Assembly (NCBI RefSeq): GCF_009601505.1
Contig: NZ_WITC01000037.1
Coordinates: 1-64,000 of the forward strand
Length of the DNA: 64,000 bases
Direction of reading: 5' to 3'
Origin: Sinorhizobium terangae
GTDB taxonomy: Bacteria > Pseudomonadota > Alphaproteobacteria > Rhizobiales > Rhizobiaceae
The translations under genes were made by a program, and so were the position numbers. Shown here one piece after another: positions 18,676 through 26,704 of the stretch. Position 1 is the stretch's first letter; each line of letters starts with the position of its first letter. The notes below the pieces were generated by a model that saw nothing but the letters and a program-made list of their open reading frames with translations, searched no databases and was not told where the DNA came from.

Positions 18676-19039
18676 ATTCCCCGTCTCCGGACTTCCTGCA
18701 GCGCCGCGCGTCCTAATCAGACGCGCAAGCTGCAGCAGTCCGCTTCATGACGGGGCTTGCGGCCGATGGCCAGAGCGGGTCGGCACGACCCACAGATTTT
18801 CGCTTCGGCGCGTTTCCCCAAAACCGCGTAGCTGGGCGAAGCATGACGACAACTGGTGCGCGCCGGTGCAAGCGCGTGGCGAAAAATGGCTTTCTTTTCT
18901 TGGATATTGCGACATCCGGCGTCGCATTGTGCATCCCGTCAATGTATTGACGCAATACACTTCCTTCGGCATCAAGGCGCTTGAATTCAAGCTCCATTGG
19001 TGTTTGGCTAAAACAATAAATACAGGCAGGGGAACGACA
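18676..19039. promoter_or_regulatory. tdk-choX divergent region: type B repeat and a perfect palindrome upstream of choX
   Basis: A type B repeat unit occupies 18696-18736 (CTGCAGCG to AAGCTGCAG with inner GCGCGTC/GACGCGC). Nearer to choX a perfect inverted repeat TGTATTG-ACG-CAATACA (18943-18959) contains a TTGACG that could be a -35 element, 80 bases before the choX start. It is a candidate operator for a choline-responsive regulator. No clear -10 box was identified. Confidence 0.5.
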
Positions 19040-19999
19040 ATGATGACAAGCATACGCTCTCTCAAATTCATGCTGGCTGGTGCCGTCTGCATGGCAGCCC
19101 TGACCGCCGGAAATGCCGTCGCGGCCGAGCCGGAAAGCTGTGGAACCGTCCGTTTCTCCGATGTCGGCTGGACGGACATTACGGCAACGACCGCAACGGT
19201 GACCACGATACTCAAGGGCCTCGGCTACGAGACTGACGTGAAGGTCCTGTCGGTTCCCGTCACCTATACCTCGCTGAAGAACAAGGACATCGATGTCTTC
19301 CTCGGCAACTGGATGCCGACAATGGAAGCCGACATCGCGCCCTATCGCGAGGACAAGTCGGTCGAAACCGTGCGCGAGAACCTCGAAGGCGCCAAGTACA
19401 CGCTCGCCACCAACGCCAAAGGCGCGGAACTCGGGATCAAGGATTTCAAGGATATCGCCACACACAAGGATGAACTGGACGGCAAGATCTACGGTATCGA
19501 ACCGGGCAATGACGGCAACCGTCTGATCATCGACATGGTCGACAAGGGAACCTTCGATCTCAAGGGTTTCGAGGTGGTCGAGTCCTCCGAGCAAGGCATG
19601 CTGGCGCAGGTCGCCCGCGCTGAGAAGGACGGCGAGCCGATCGTCTTCCTCGGGTGGGAGCCGCACCCGATGAACGCCAATTTTAAGCTCACCTATCTGT
19701 CGGGCGGCGATGATATCTTTGGTCCGAACTTTGGCGGCGCGACGGTGCTGACCAATGTGCGTGCCGGCTACACGACCGAATGCCCGAACGTCGGCGCCCT
19801 GCTGAAGAACCTGAAGTTCTCGCTCCAGATGGAAAACGAGATCATGGGCAAGATCCTGAACGACGGCGAAGAGCCGGAGGCAGCTGCGGCGGCATGGCTC
19901 AAGGCCAATCCGACGGTAATCGACCCCTGGCTTGCCGGTGTGACCGCCAGGGACGGCGGCGACGGAATGGCTGCGGTCAAGACCGCCCTGGGTCTCTGA
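19040..19999 (+). CDS. choX: Choline ABC transporter substrate-binding protein
   Basis: Periplasmic binding protein delivering choline to ChoWV. The 319-residue precursor has a Sec signal peptide (MMTSIRSLKFMLAGAVCMAA, cleavage near AVAA at about 26-29). Its OpuAC-like domain contains the aromatic ligand-box candidates DVGWTD, FLGNWMPTM and FLGWEPHPMN. The start at 19040 follows AGGGGAACGACA and gives the signal peptide directly; the longer open frame from 18668 is rejected. Gene order choX-choW-choV is that of S. meliloti. A repeat and a strong terminator separate choX from choW. Confidence 0.95.
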   Translation: MMTSIRSLKFMLAGAVCMAALTAGNAVAAEPESCGTVRFSDVGWTDITATTATVTTILKGLGYETDVKVLSVPVTYTSLKNKDIDVFLGNWMPTMEADIAPYREDKSVETVRENLEGAKYTLATNAKGAELGIKDFKDIATHKDELDGKIYGIEPGNDGNRLIIDMVDKGTFDLKGFEVVESSEQGMLAQVARAEKDGEPIVFLGWEPHPMNANFKLTYLSGGDDIFGPNFGGATVLTNVRAGYTTECPNVGALLKNLKFSLQMENEIMGKILNDGEEPEAAAAAWLKANPTVIDPWLAGVTARDGGDGMAAVKTALGL

Positions 20000-20010
20000 T
20001 CGACCAGAGG

Positions 20011-20106
20011 GCCGTGTGTCCTGCAGCACGCATAGAGGTCGCTGTAGCACCCTGAAGTGCTGCACGTTTCACCCTTCAATCGGTCCGGTTTGAGGAAACA
20101 TGCAGC
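20011..20106. repeat. RIME-like repeat between choX and choW
   Basis: Shares with the units at 49528-49630 and 41430-41520 the order GTCGCTGTAGCAC, TGCTGCA, a variable stretch, then GGAAACATGCAG. It sits inside the choXWV operon directly before a terminator hairpin. Confidence 0.7.
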
Positions 20107-20107
20107 G

Positions 20108-20132
20108 GGCGGGGTACCACCCCGCCTTTTTT
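20108..20132 (+). terminator. Intra-operon intrinsic terminator after choX
   Basis: Stem GGCGGGG (20108-20114) with CCCCGCC (20120-20126), five-base loop, then six T. This is a textbook intrinsic terminator 108 bases after choX and 51 before choW. It probably lowers choWV transcription relative to the binding protein gene. Confidence 0.85.
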
Positions 20133-20183
20133 CACCGCTTCGCGCGATCCGGTTTTTGACCCTGACAAGAGGGATCCAAGCTC

Positions 20184-21029
20184 GTGGAATTTCTGACTGA
20201 ATACCGCATCCCCATCGGAGGCTGGGCCAAAGCGTTCGTCGACTGGCTGACAACCAATTTCGAACTGTTCTTCGATCAGCTCGCAAATTTCCTGTCGGCG
20301 GTCGTGGCCGTCCTGCTCTACATCCTCCAGACCCCTCATCCGCTCATCGTCGTCGCGGTCGTCACGGCGCTCGCCTGGTGGTTCCGCCGCTCGCTCGGGG
20401 TGACGCTCTTCACCGGTCTTGGGCTTCTCTTGATCGTCAACCAGGGCTACTGGAAGGAAACGACCGAAACTCTAGCGCTGGTTCTCGCGGCAAGCTTCGT
20501 GAGCATGGCTGTCGGCGTTCCGCTCGGCATTGCCGCAGCCCGCCGCGCGTGGGTCTATGCCGTCATGCGCCCCATTCTCGACCTGATGCAGACGATTCCG
20601 ACCTTTGTCTATCTCATCCCGGCGCTGATCCTCTTCGGCCTCGGCATGGTTCCAGGCCTGATCGCCACCGTCATCTTCGCCATTCCCGCGCCGATCCGGC
20701 TCACGCGCCTCGGCATCATCTCGACGCCGCCTTCCCTGGTTGAGGCGGCCGAATCCTTCGGCGCGACGCCGTGGCAGGTATTGCGCAAGGTGGAGTTGCC
20801 CTTTGCGACGCCGCAGATCATGGCCGGCCTTACCCAGACGATCATGCTTTCCCTGTCGATGGTGGTCATCGCCGCGCTCGTCGGCGCCAACGGTCTCGGC
20901 GTTCCGGTGCTTCGCGCCTTGAACTCGGTCAATGTCGCCAAGGGTTTCGAGGCTGGTCTTTGCATCGTTATCCTCGCGATCATCCTCGACCGCCTGTTCC
21001 GCTCGTCCGATGAAGGAGAAAGCGCATGA
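20184..21029 (+). CDS. choW: Choline ABC transporter permease
   Basis: Inner-membrane permease of the choline importer, 281 residues, with six or so hydrophobic segments between about 40 and 265. The EAA-type loop motif is VEAAESFGATPWQVLRKVELP (about 183-203), which contacts ChoV. The start is GTG at 20184 behind AAGAGGGA, giving VEFLTEYRIPIGG. The end overlaps choV by four bases (ATGA), indicating coupling. The family is that of ProW/OpuAB osmoprotectant permeases. Confidence 0.94.
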   Translation: MEFLTEYRIPIGGWAKAFVDWLTTNFELFFDQLANFLSAVVAVLLYILQTPHPLIVVAVVTALAWWFRRSLGVTLFTGLGLLLIVNQGYWKETTETLALVLAASFVSMAVGVPLGIAAARRAWVYAVMRPILDLMQTIPTFVYLIPALILFGLGMVPGLIATVIFAIPAPIRLTRLGIISTPPSLVEAAESFGATPWQVLRKVELPFATPQIMAGLTQTIMLSLSMVVIAALVGANGLGVPVLRALNSVNVAKGFEAGLCIVILAIILDRLFRSSDEGESA

Positions 21030-22075
21030 CGGACGCGGTTGTTTTCAAGAATGTCGACATCATCTTCGGCAAGAGCCCGCAGACCGCTCTGCAAATGGTC
21101 GACCAGGGAAAGAGCCGCGACGAGATCGGCGCCGCCACGGGTCTTGTGCTCGGCGTCGCCGGGGCTTCGCTGACGATCAACGAGGGCGAAATCCTGGTCC
21201 TGATGGGCCTCTCCGGTTCCGGCAAGTCGACGCTGCTCAGAGCTGTCAACGGCCTTGCACCCGTGGTACGCGGCGACGTCGAGATCAAAACGGCAAACGG
21301 TTCTCTGAACCCCTATCGCTGCACGGCGAAGTCGCTGCGCGACTTCCGCATGCATACGGTCTCCATGGTGTTTCAGCAGTTCGCGCTTCTTCCCTGGCGC
21401 ACGGTTGCCGACAATGTCGGCTTCGGTCTCGAACTCGCAGGCATGCCTGAGGCAGATCGCAAGAAACGCGTCGGCGAACAGCTCGATCTGGTCAACCTGA
21501 CGAAATGGGCGGACCGGAAAGTCAACGAGCTTTCGGGCGGCATGCAGCAGCGCGTCGGACTCGCCCGCGCCTTTGCGACAGGCGCGCCGATCCTGCTGAT
21601 GGATGAACCGTTCTCGGCGCTCGATCCGTTGATCCGCACCCGCTTGCAGGATGAGTTGCTCGAATTCCAACGGCGGCTGAAGAAGACGATCATCTTCGTA
21701 AGCCACGATCTCGACGAAGCCTTCCGCATCGGAAACCGCATCGCCATCATGGAGGGCGGGCGCATCATCCAGTGCGGGACACCGCAGGAAATTGTGAAAA
21801 GCCCGGCAAACCAGTACGTCGCCGATTTCGTCCAGCATATGAACCCAATCACCATGCTGATGGCCAAGGACGTCATGCGCACCGGCGTCGAACGGGACGC
21901 GACAATTGCCGGCGTGACGGCGACGGCGAAACCGACGACTCCCCTCGTCGACATCCTTGATGCAATGTCCCGCCAGCCGGGCAGCATCGGCGTGGTCGAC
22001 AACGGCTCGGTGGTCGGCACGATCGACGCGCAAAACATTGTCGAAGGCCTGACGCGCCACCGCAACAAAAGTTGA
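21026..22075 (+). CDS. choV: Choline ABC transporter ATP-binding protein
   Basis: ATPase subunit, 349 residues. Walker A GLSGSGKST is near 64-72, the Q-loop in MVFQQFALLPWR, the signature LSGGMQQRVGLARA, Walker B ILLMDEPFSALD and switch His in VSHDLDEAF. A C-terminal extension after about 275 resembles the CBS-type regulatory module of ProV/OpuAA-class ATPases. It overlaps choW by ATGA and is followed by a strong terminator. Confidence 0.95.
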   Translation: MTDAVVFKNVDIIFGKSPQTALQMVDQGKSRDEIGAATGLVLGVAGASLTINEGEILVLMGLSGSGKSTLLRAVNGLAPVVRGDVEIKTANGSLNPYRCTAKSLRDFRMHTVSMVFQQFALLPWRTVADNVGFGLELAGMPEADRKKRVGEQLDLVNLTKWADRKVNELSGGMQQRVGLARAFATGAPILLMDEPFSALDPLIRTRLQDELLEFQRRLKKTIIFVSHDLDEAFRIGNRIAIMEGGRIIQCGTPQEIVKSPANQYVADFVQHMNPITMLMAKDVMRTGVERDATIAGVTATAKPTTPLVDILDAMSRQPGSIGVVDNGSVVGTIDAQNIVEGLTRHRNKS

Positions 22076-22094
22076 CGCGACACGCCGAACGGCC

Positions 22095-22128
22095 AATAAA
22101 GCCCGGAGCAACCGCTTCGGGCTTTATT
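22095..22128 (+). terminator. Terminator of choXWV
   Basis: Perfect 11-base arms AATAAAGCCCG (22095-22105) and CGGGCTTTATT (22118-22128), 12-base loop, 20 bases after choV. It is AT-flanked and may work in both directions. Confidence 0.85.
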
Positions 22129-22166
22129 ATTTGTCTGGAGTGACAAGCGGCGAAAGGAAGGCGGTC

Positions 22167-22910
22167 ATGAGCGAAAAACCCAACGTTTTGCGCGAAACCG
22201 ATGATGAGGCCCGCAAGCTCGCCCGGGTGTTGCTTCGCTCAGCGAAAAGCGCCTCGCTCGCCGCGATCGAACCCGAAAGTGGCGGCTTCCCCTTCGTCAG
22301 CCGTGTGCTGATCGGCATCGACATCGATGGCGCGCCGGTCATTCTCGTCTCGCGGCTGGCAACGCACACGCAGGCGCTGCTCGCCGACCGGCGCGCGTCG
22401 CTTCTGACCGGAGAGCCCGGCAAGGGCGATCCGCTCGCCCACCCGCGCCTCACCGTTCAGTGCGAGGCGGAAGAGGTCCCACGTGACTCCGAGGCCCATG
22501 TCCGCATCCGCGCGCGCTTCGTCCGCCGCCATCCCAAGGCAAAGCTCTATGTCGACTTTCCCGATTTCGGCTTCTTCCGGCTGAACCCATTGAGGGCAAG
22601 CCTCAACGGTGGCTTCGGACGCGCCTACGCACTGACGGCCGAGGACCTCGCCATAGCCTCGCCCGCCGTCGCTGAACTCGCCGAAATGGAGGAGAGCGCG
22701 ATCGAACACATGAATACTGACCACGTCGACGCCGTGAATCACTACGCGACCGTCCATTGCCGCGCGCCGGACGGTGACTGGAAGATCGTCGGTATCGACG
22801 CGGCCGGCCTCGATCTCTTCGACGGCGAGCGGTTGAAACGCCTCGAATTCGAAGCACCGATCCAGGAAACGATGGAATTGCGGCCGCTTCTGAAAAAACT
22901 TTACCGTTAA
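22167..22910 (+). CDS. HugZ-like pyridoxamine-phosphate-oxidase-fold protein
   Basis: Product of 247 residues with an N-terminal split-barrel FMN/haem-binding domain (about 10-160; SLAAIEPESGGFPFVSRVLIG, TLTVQ-type strands). A C-terminal DUF2470-like domain has SAIEHMNTDHVDAVNHYA. Family members include haem-degrading HugZ and general flavin-binding proteins, so a role in haem use is possible but unproved. The start at 22167 (MSEKPNVL) behind GAAAGGAAG is preferred over a frame starting in the choV terminator. nolR follows on the same strand. Confidence 0.82.
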   Translation: MSEKPNVLRETDDEARKLARVLLRSAKSASLAAIEPESGGFPFVSRVLIGIDIDGAPVILVSRLATHTQALLADRRASLLTGEPGKGDPLAHPRLTVQCEAEEVPRDSEAHVRIRARFVRRHPKAKLYVDFPDFGFFRLNPLRASLNGGFGRAYALTAEDLAIASPAVAELAEMEESAIEHMNTDHVDAVNHYATVHCRAPDGDWKIVGIDAAGLDLFDGERLKRLEFEAPIQETMELRPLLKKLYR

Positions 22911-22957
22911 CCGCTGCCTAGCTACCCCCATTTTTCGCAGTGGGTAGTTGCCCTTTC

Positions 22958-22973
22958 ATGCATCACGTCTAAT
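22958..22973 (-). promoter_or_regulatory. Candidate NolR operator upstream of nolR
   Basis: On the minus strand ATTAG-N9-AT matches the published NolR binding consensus (A/T)TTAG-N9-A(T/A). It lies 45 bases before the nolR start, consistent with the known autoregulation of nolR. The motif is short and could occur by chance. Confidence 0.4.
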
Positions 22974-23017
22974 TATCGTGCTTCATCAATCATAACTACG
23001 TGTGATGTAATTTTCGC

Positions 23018-23371
23018 ATGGAGCACGCAATGCAGCCCCTTCCGCCTGAAAAACACGAGGACGCCGAAATAGCAGCCGGTTTCCTTTCGGCCATGGCAAA
23101 TCCTAAACGCCTCCTCATCCTTGACTCTCTCATCAAGGAAGAGCTGGCGGTCGGCGCCTTGGCCAACAAGGTCGGGCTGAGCCAGTCGGCTCTTTCCCAG
23201 CACCTTTCGAAGTTGCGCGCCCAAAATCTGGTAAGTACCCGACGTGACGCCCAGACGATTTATTATTCGAGTTCCTCTGACGCGGTCATGAAGATCTTGG
23301 GCGCCCTCGCAGAAATCTACGGCGAAGGCAATGCCGTGGAAGAAAAAGTCCTCGTCCGCAAATCGGCGTAG
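23018..23371 (+). CDS. nolR: Nodulation regulator NolR, ArsR-type winged helix
   Basis: Small DNA-binding repressor of nod genes and other targets. The 117 residues carry an ArsR-type winged-helix domain (FLSAMANPKRLLIL, VGLSQSALSQHLSKLR as recognition helix, VSTRRDAQTIYYSSSSDAV as wing). It has no metal-binding CxC motif. The sequence closely matches remembered NolR of Sinorhizobium, including start EHAMQPLPPEKHEDAEIAAG. The frame is open to a natural end, unlike the frameshifted nolR known in S. meliloti 1021. A terminator follows. Confidence 0.88.
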   Translation: MEHAMQPLPPEKHEDAEIAAGFLSAMANPKRLLILDSLIKEELAVGALANKVGLSQSALSQHLSKLRAQNLVSTRRDAQTIYYSSSSDAVMKILGALAEIYGEGNAVEEKVLVRKSA

Positions 23372-23406
23372 TCTCCCAATACGTCCGTCACGCTGGACGC
23401 GTCATG

Positions 23407-23445
23407 AAGCCCCCACGAGCAATCGCGCGGGGCTTATATTTTTTC
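23407..23445 (+). terminator. Terminator of nolR
   Basis: Stem AAGCCCC (23407-23413) with GGGGCTT (23429-23435) followed by ATATTTTTT. It lies 35 bases after the nolR stop. Confidence 0.8.
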
Positions 23446-23499
23446 GAGCCCCGAAAACGCCGGTCGTCTCCTCGCGCCGTAGAAGCCGCAGGCTTGACG

Positions 23500-23518
23500 C
23501 TATCAGGCGCGCTGATAG
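23500..23518. promoter_or_regulatory. Palindrome upstream of the aminotransferase gene
   Basis: Perfect inverted repeat CTATCAG-GCGCG-CTGATAG directly after CTTGAC, 69 bases before the aminotransferase start. It may be an operator for an unidentified regulator or a small leader hairpin. Confidence 0.4.
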
Positions 23519-23586
23519 TTTGACCAAAGGGTAAAAGAATCCAGTCGCATCGCCAGCAAGTCAGAATTCGCGGAGGAGAACAGCAC

Positions 23587-24915
23587 ATGTCGAACCGATT
23601 GAACACAACGCCGAACGATCTGCGCGCCTTCTGGATGCCGTTCACGGCAAATCGGCAATTCAAGAAGGAGCCGCGCCTCTTCGTCGGCGCCAAAGACATG
23701 TACTACACGACCCATGATGGGCGCACGGTGCTGGATGGAACAGCCGGCCTCTGGTGTGTCAATGCGGGTCACTGCCGGCCCAAGATCACCGAAGCGATCC
23801 GCGAGCAGGCCGGCGAACTCGACTACGCGCCGGCTTTCCAGCTTGGCCATCCGAAAGCCTTCGAACTGGCGAACCGACTGGTGGACATCGCGCCCGAGGG
23901 CATGAACCATGTTCTCTACACGAACTCGGGTTCGGAATCGGTCGACACGGCGCTCAAGGTCGCGCTCGCCTATCATCGCGCAAAGGGCAATGGCTCCCGC
24001 TTCCGGCTGATCGGCCGCGAGCGTGGCTATCATGGCGTCAACTTCGGCGGCATCTCGGTCGGCGGCATCGTCGCCAATCGCAAGATGTTCGGCACCCTGC
24101 TCACCGGCGTCGATCACCTGCCGCATACCCATCTCCCGGCAAAGAATGCTTTCACCCGAGGTGAACCGGAGCACGGCGCCGACCTTGCGACCGAACTGGA
24201 ACGGATCGTCACCTTGCATGACGCTTCCACGATCGCCGCCGTCATCGTCGAGCCCGTTGCCGGCTCCACCGGCGTGCTCATCCCACCGAAGGGCTATCTC
24301 CAGAAGCTACGCGAGATCTGCACCAAACACGGCATCCTCCTGATCTTCGACGAGGTCATCACCGGTTTCGGCCGCCTCGGCACGCCCTTCGCAGCGCAGT
24401 ATTTCGACGTGAAGCCAGATATCATCACGACCGCGAAAGGCATCACCAACGGCGTGATCCCGATGGGCGCGGTCTTCGTGACCTCGGAAATCCACGACGC
24501 CTTCATGACCGGGCCGGAGCATCTGATCGAGTTCTTCCACGGCTACACCTATTCCGGCAACCCGATCGCCTCCGCTGCCGCACTCGGCACGCTCGATACC
24601 TACAAGGAGGAAGGCTTGCTCACGCGGGCCGCCGAGCTCGCGTCCTATTGGGAAGAAGCTCTGCATTCGCTCAAGGACTGCCCGCATGTCATCGACATCC
24701 GCAACATCGGACTGATCGGCGCAATCGAACTGGAGCCGATCGCCGGAGAACCGACGAAGCGGGCATTCTCCGCCTTCTTGAAGGCCTATGAGAAAGGGCT
24801 GCTTATCCGCACGACCGGCGACATCATCGCCTTGTCGCCACCGCTCATCATTCAGAAACAGCAGATCGACGAATTGTTCGACAAGCTGCGCGACGTTCTG
24901 AAGAATAACATCTGA
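23587..24915 (+). CDS. Omega-amino acid (beta-alanine) : pyruvate aminotransferase
   Basis: Class III PLP-dependent transaminase, 442 residues, cytoplasmic. The PLP lysine is K284 in TTAKGITNG, with the cofactor-phosphate and pyridine contacts in NSGSESVDTALK (113-124) and LIFDEVITGFGR (252-263). The N-terminal FWMPFTANRQFKKEPR is characteristic of beta-alanine:pyruvate aminotransferases. The exact amino donor (beta-alanine, taurine or another omega-amine) is inferred. It starts behind GCGGAGGAGAAC. Adenine deaminase follows after a small palindromic repeat. Confidence 0.9.
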   Translation: MSNRLNTTPNDLRAFWMPFTANRQFKKEPRLFVGAKDMYYTTHDGRTVLDGTAGLWCVNAGHCRPKITEAIREQAGELDYAPAFQLGHPKAFELANRLVDIAPEGMNHVLYTNSGSESVDTALKVALAYHRAKGNGSRFRLIGRERGYHGVNFGGISVGGIVANRKMFGTLLTGVDHLPHTHLPAKNAFTRGEPEHGADLATELERIVTLHDASTIAAVIVEPVAGSTGVLIPPKGYLQKLREICTKHGILLIFDEVITGFGRLGTPFAAQYFDVKPDIITTAKGITNGVIPMGAVFVTSEIHDAFMTGPEHLIEFFHGYTYSGNPIASAAALGTLDTYKEEGLLTRAAELASYWEEALHSLKDCPHVIDIRNIGLIGAIELEPIAGEPTKRAFSAFLKAYEKGLLIRTTGDIIALSPPLIIQKQQIDELFDKLRDVLKNNI

Positions 24916-24940
24916 GCTTCGGCATCACGCTTTCTCAAGC

Positions 24941-24966
24941 CCTTTCCCCGCAAGCGGGGAGAGGGT
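24941..24966. repeat. Short palindromic repeat
   Basis: CCCTTTCCCCGC / GCGGGGAGAGGG arms with a two-base loop between the aminotransferase and adenine deaminase genes. It resembles the CTCTCCCCGCTCGCGGGG-type element at 43061-43177. It may also act as a weak terminator. Confidence 0.65.
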
Positions 24967-25003
24967 TATTGTCATGAATTAATATAGAAAGCGGAGCGTG
25001 GGC

Positions 25004-26701
25004 ATGTCCGAGAGGTTGGAACGTATCATCGATCAGGGCGTCGGCCGCACCCCGGCTGACATCGTGCTCAAGGGCGGCCGTTTCTTCGATCTCGTCACCG
25101 GCGAACTGATTGCTTCCGACATCGCCATTTGCGGCGACCGCATCGTCGGCACTTACGGCGATTATCAGGGGCGCGACGAAATCGACATCGCCGGGCGCAT
25201 CGTCGTTCCGGGTTTTATCGATACGCATCTGCATATCGAATCCTCGCTTGTCACCCCGCATGAGTTCGACCGCTGCGTGCTACCGCTCGGCATAACGACA
25301 GCGATCTGCGATCCGCACGAAATCGCCAACGTGCTTGGCACCGAGGGCATCCAGTTCTTCCTCGATTCGGCGGTGGAAACGATCATGGACATCCGTGTTC
25401 AGCTTTCGTCCTGCGTGCCCGCAACACATCTCGAGACGGCTGGCGCCGACCTGCCGATCGAGCGCCTGCTGCCCTTCCGCCACCATCCGAAGGTGATCGG
25501 GCTCGCCGAGTTCATGAATTTTCCCGGCGTCGTCCACAAGGATCCCGTCTGCCTGGCCAAGCTCGATGCATTCCAGGGGGGCCACATCGACGGTCATGCG
25601 CCGCTTCTCTCCGGCAAGGAGCTGAACGGCTATCTCGCTACCGGCATCCGCACTGATCACGAGTGCACGACGGCGGACGAGGCGCTCGAAAAGCTCCGCA
25701 AGGGCATGCACATTCTCGTGCGCGAAGGCTCCGTCTCGAAGGACTTGCATGCCCTGATGCCGATCATCACCGAGCGGCTGTCGCCCTACCTCGCACTCTG
25801 CACCGACGACCGCAATCCGCTCGATATCGCCGAACAGGGCCATCTCGATCACATGATCCGCACCGCGATCGCCGGCGGCGTCGAGCCTCTGGCGATCTAT
25901 CGCGCTGCCTCGGTTTCCGCCGCCCGCGCCTTCGGCCTCAGGGACCGCGGCCTTGTCGCGCCCGGCTGGCGCGCCGACCTCGTCGTTATCGACAGCCTGG
26001 AGAACTGCAAGGCCGAGATCGTGTTTTCCGCGGGCCGACGGGTAACGGATGCGTTGTTCGCGACGCGCACGCCAGTCGAGCCGGTCGGGCTCGACAGCGT
26101 CAAGGCTGGCCAAGTCAAAGCCGCCGATTTTGCGGTTCCCTACACGCAAGGCCAGACCTCGGTGATAGGCGTCCTGCCCGGCAAGATCATCACCGAACAC
26201 CGCCGCTTCCACCTGCCCGCTGAAGGTAACCAGACGGGGCTGGACCTCGGCCAGGACATCATCAAAGTGGCCGTCATCGAGCGTCACGGCGTCAACCGCA
26301 ACCACGCCAACGGCTTCGTCCAGGGTTTTGGACTGAAGAAGGGGGCGATCGCCTCGACCGTCGGCCATGACAGCCATAATATCTGCGTCGTCGGCGTTAA
26401 CGAGGAGGACATGGCGCTCGCGGCCAATCGGCTCGGCGAGATCAAGGGCGGCTTCGTCGTTGTCGACGGCGGCAACATCACGGGCGAAATCGCCCTCCCC
26501 GTCGCGGGCCTCATGAGCCTTGAACCCTACGACCGCGTGCGCGACACCCTGCATCACCTGCGCCAAGCCGCCTTCGCTCTCGGCGCGACGCTGGAGGAGC
26601 CCTTCCTCCAACTCGCCTTCCTGCCATTGCCGGTGATCCCGCACCTGAAGATCTCGGACAAGGGCCTGGTCGATGTGGATACGTTCACGCTGATCGGCTG
26701 A
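25004..26701 (+). CDS. ade: Adenine deaminase
   Basis: Deaminates adenine to hypoxanthine. The 565-residue product is an amidohydrolase with the metal-binding [14 protein letters not shown] (about 71-84), [14 protein letters not shown] and [10 protein letters not shown]. The additional C-terminal domain ([14 protein letters not shown], ending [14 protein letters not shown]) is typical of AdeC-type enzymes. ATG 25004 follows GGAG at good spacing; GTG 24998 is the alternative. Its product feeds xanthine dehydrogenase, encoded 16 kb downstream in the purine-catabolic island. Confidence 0.94.
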   Translation: MSERLERIIDQGVGRTPADIVLKGGRFFDLVTGELIASDIAICGDRIVGTYGDYQGRDEIDIAGRIVVPGFIDTHLHIESSLVTPHEFDRCVLPLGITTAICDPHEIANVLGTEGIQFFLDSAVETIMDIRVQLSSCVPATHLETAGADLPIERLLPFRHHPKVIGLAEFMNFPGVVHKDPVCLAKLDAFQGGHIDGHAPLLSGKELNGYLATGIRTDHECTTADEALEKLRKGMHILVREGSVSKDLHALMPIITERLSPYLALCTDDRNPLDIAEQGHLDHMIRTAIAGGVEPLAIYRAASVSAARAFGLRDRGLVAPGWRADLVVIDSLENCKAEIVFSAGRRVTDALFATRTPVEPVGLDSVKAGQVKAADFAVPYTQGQTSVIGVLPGKIITEHRRFHLPAEGNQTGLDLGQDIIKVAVIERHGVNRNHANGFVQGFGLKKGAIASTVGHDSHNICVVGVNEEDMALAANRLGEIKGGFVVVDGGNITGEIALPVAGLMSLEPYDRVRDTLHHLRQAAFALGATLEEPFLQLAFLPLPVIPHLKISDKGLVDVDTFTLIG

Positions 26702-26704
26702 CAG

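Noticed and set aside
18713-20065. A 450-codon minus-strand frame opposite choX
   Set aside because: Antisense shadow; it runs through the tdk-choX repeat and lacks homology.
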